Source of the DNA: DASZGI01 sp035938995
GTDB lineage: Bacteria > Actinomycetota > Actinomycetes > Streptomycetales > Catenulisporaceae
Length of the DNA stretch: 5,637 bases
Assembly: GCF_035938995.1 (NCBI RefSeq)
Contig: NZ_DASZGI010000348.1
Location: 1 to 5,637 of the forward strand
Direction: 5' to 3'
In this document: piece by piece, positions 4,685 through 5,637 of the stretch
Layout: every line of letters begins with the position of its first letter
How positions within the stretch are numbered: position 1 is the stretch's first letter
Program-made: the position numbers and the translations under genes
The notes under the pieces: model-generated
Seen by the model: only the letters and a program-made list of their open reading frames with translations
What the model was told of the DNA's origin: nothing
The model's database searches: none

Positions 4685-5637
4685 TTAGAGGAGTTCGAGG
4701 ATGGTGGCGTTGGCTTGGCCGCCGCCTTCGCACATGGTCTGAAGGCCGTAGCGGATGCCGTTGTCGCGCATGTGGTGGATGAGCGTGGTCATGATGCGGG
4801 CGCCGCTGCCGCCGAGGGGGTGGCCGAGCGCGATCGCGCCGCCGTTGGGGTTGAGCGCCTTAGGGTCCGCGCCGATTTCGGCCAGCCAGGCGAGCGGGAC
4901 GGGCGCGAACGCCTCGTTAACCTCGAACGCGCCGATCTCGTCGGGTCGCAGGCCGCTCTTGCGCAATGCCTTCTGCGTCGCGGGAATGGGCGCGGTCAGC
5001 ATGATCACCGGGTCGTCGGCGGCAAGCACCGCGGTGTGCACGCGGGCGACTGGGGTCAGGCCGAGTTCGCGCGCCGTGTCGCTGGTCGTCATCAGCAGGG
5101 CGGCCGCGCCATCGCTGATCTGCGAGCTATTGCCGGCGTGGATCACGCCGTCCGGCTTGAACGCGGGCTTGATCTGAGCGAGCTTCTCGAGCGTCGAGCC
5201 ACGGCGGACGCCTTCGTCGGTGTCCATCACTGTGCCGTCGTCCAGCTTGACCGGGACAATCTGCCCGGCGAACCTGCCCTCGTCGATGGCGGCCGCCGCC
5301 TTCTGGTGCGAGGCGAGGGAGTACTCATCGAGCTGAGTGCGGGACAAGCCCCAGCGTTCGGCGATCATCTCGGCGCCGATTCCCTGGTTCGGGGGCACTC
5401 CCTTGAAGAGGGTCTCTAGCCCCGATCCTGACGGGTTCGCCGTCGCCCCCCGTGACGACCCCATCGGGACGCGGCTCATCGACTCGACGCCGCCCGCGAC
5501 CACCACGTCATACTGGCCGCTGACCAGGCCCGCGGCGGCGAAGTGCACCGACTGCTGGCTCGACCCGCACTGCCGGTCCACCGTCACGCCCGGCACGCTG
5601 AGCGGCCAGCCGGCGGCGAGCACGGCGTTGCGGGCGA
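4685..5637 (-). CDS. Acetyl-CoA acyltransferase (thiolase), FadA5/FadA6-like, N-terminus outside window
   Basis: The last 317 codons of a cytosolic thiolase, the enzyme that cleaves 3-ketoacyl-CoA with CoA to release acetyl- or propionyl-CoA in beta-oxidation. The reading frame stays open to the right edge (ARNAVLAAGW...), so roughly the first 65-70 residues are missing. All catalytic elements in the visible part are present: the nucleophile Cys in DRQCGSSQQ (codon 5567-5569), NEAFA, the His of GGAIALGHPLGGSG (codon 4820-4822) and the second Cys of MCEGGGQAN (codon 4730-4732). GGVESMSRVP and NSSQISDGAAA are also standard family motifs. RQCGSSQQ and MCEGGGQAN resemble mycobacterial FadA5/FadA6, which act on sterol side chains or ring fragments, but the substrate cannot be read from this. 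The gene ends TAA at 4685-4687 and converges on the racemase gene across the repeat region. Confidence 0.94.
   Translation of the reverse strand, partial: ARNAVLAAGWPLSVPGVTVDRQCGSSQQSVHFAAAGLVSGQYDVVVAGGVESMSRVPMGSSRGATANPSGSGLETLFKGVPPNQGIGAEMIAERWGLSRTQLDEYSLASHQKAAAAIDEGRFAGQIVPVKLDDGTVMDTDEGVRRGSTLEKLAQIKPAFKPDGVIHAGNSSQISDGAAALLMTTSDTARELGLTPVARVHTAVLAADDPVIMLTAPIPATQKALRKSGLRPDEIGAFEVNEAFAPVPLAWLAEIGADPKALNPNGGAIALGHPLGGSGARIMTTLIHHMRDNGIRYGLQTMCEGGGQANATILELL

Noticed and set aside
4305..4782. Gly/Arg/Ala-rich open frames in the G-rich region
   Set aside because: They are products of low-complexity G-rich repeats and antisense thiolase sequence, with no motif or ribosome site of note.

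Overview
The window reads as chromosomal DNA from a high-GC actinobacterium. Coding regions are very GC-rich with strong G/C third-position bias, and the gene families (a YbaK-like deacylase of actinobacterial type, an actinobacterial M-box, an MCR-type alpha-methylacyl-CoA racemase and a FadA5/FadA6-like thiolase) fit that group. I cannot name the genus.

Layout. A YbaK/EbsC-family aminoacyl-tRNA deacylase-like gene runs at 28-579 (+). A 640-base gap (580-1219) follows, which is a long regulatory leader: a candidate promoter with a perfect TTGACA, then a well-preserved M-box (ykoK) magnesium riboswitch at 715-880, a pair of mutually exclusive hairpins just after it, and about 300 bases I cannot assign. 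The leader feeds an Nramp-fold transporter (1220-2875, +). Its TM1 and TM6 signatures differ from Mn/Fe Nramps in the way described for Nramp-related magnesium transporters (NRMT). Five bases later an alpha-methylacyl-CoA racemase gene begins (2881-4080, +), with a small hairpin at the stop/start junction. A thiolase gene enters from the right edge on the minus strand (4685-5637, N-terminus outside the window), so racemase and thiolase converge.

The 604-base convergent gap (4081-4684) is the most unusual part. It holds four exact copies of a 15-bp direct repeat, TTCTTGCTGTTATCA, spaced 125, 102 and 102 bp apart. Each copy is followed by a different inverted repeat, including a 37-bp near-perfect palindrome. 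The repeat is conserved and the palindromes are not. I do not recognise this element. To its right lies about 230 bases of extremely G-rich degenerate repeats, which would be C-rich and G-poor in the thiolase transcript.

How it fits together. Transporter and racemase probably form a two-gene operon under Mg2+ control through the M-box, which would be expected to lower expression when Mg2+ is plentiful. Racemase and thiolase are both enzymes of branched-chain or sterol side-chain acyl-CoA breakdown, but they lie on opposite strands and are not co-transcribed. The convergent hairpins and the C-rich tail are plausible transcription-end signals, although four ordered repeat-plus-hairpin units are more than a terminator needs.
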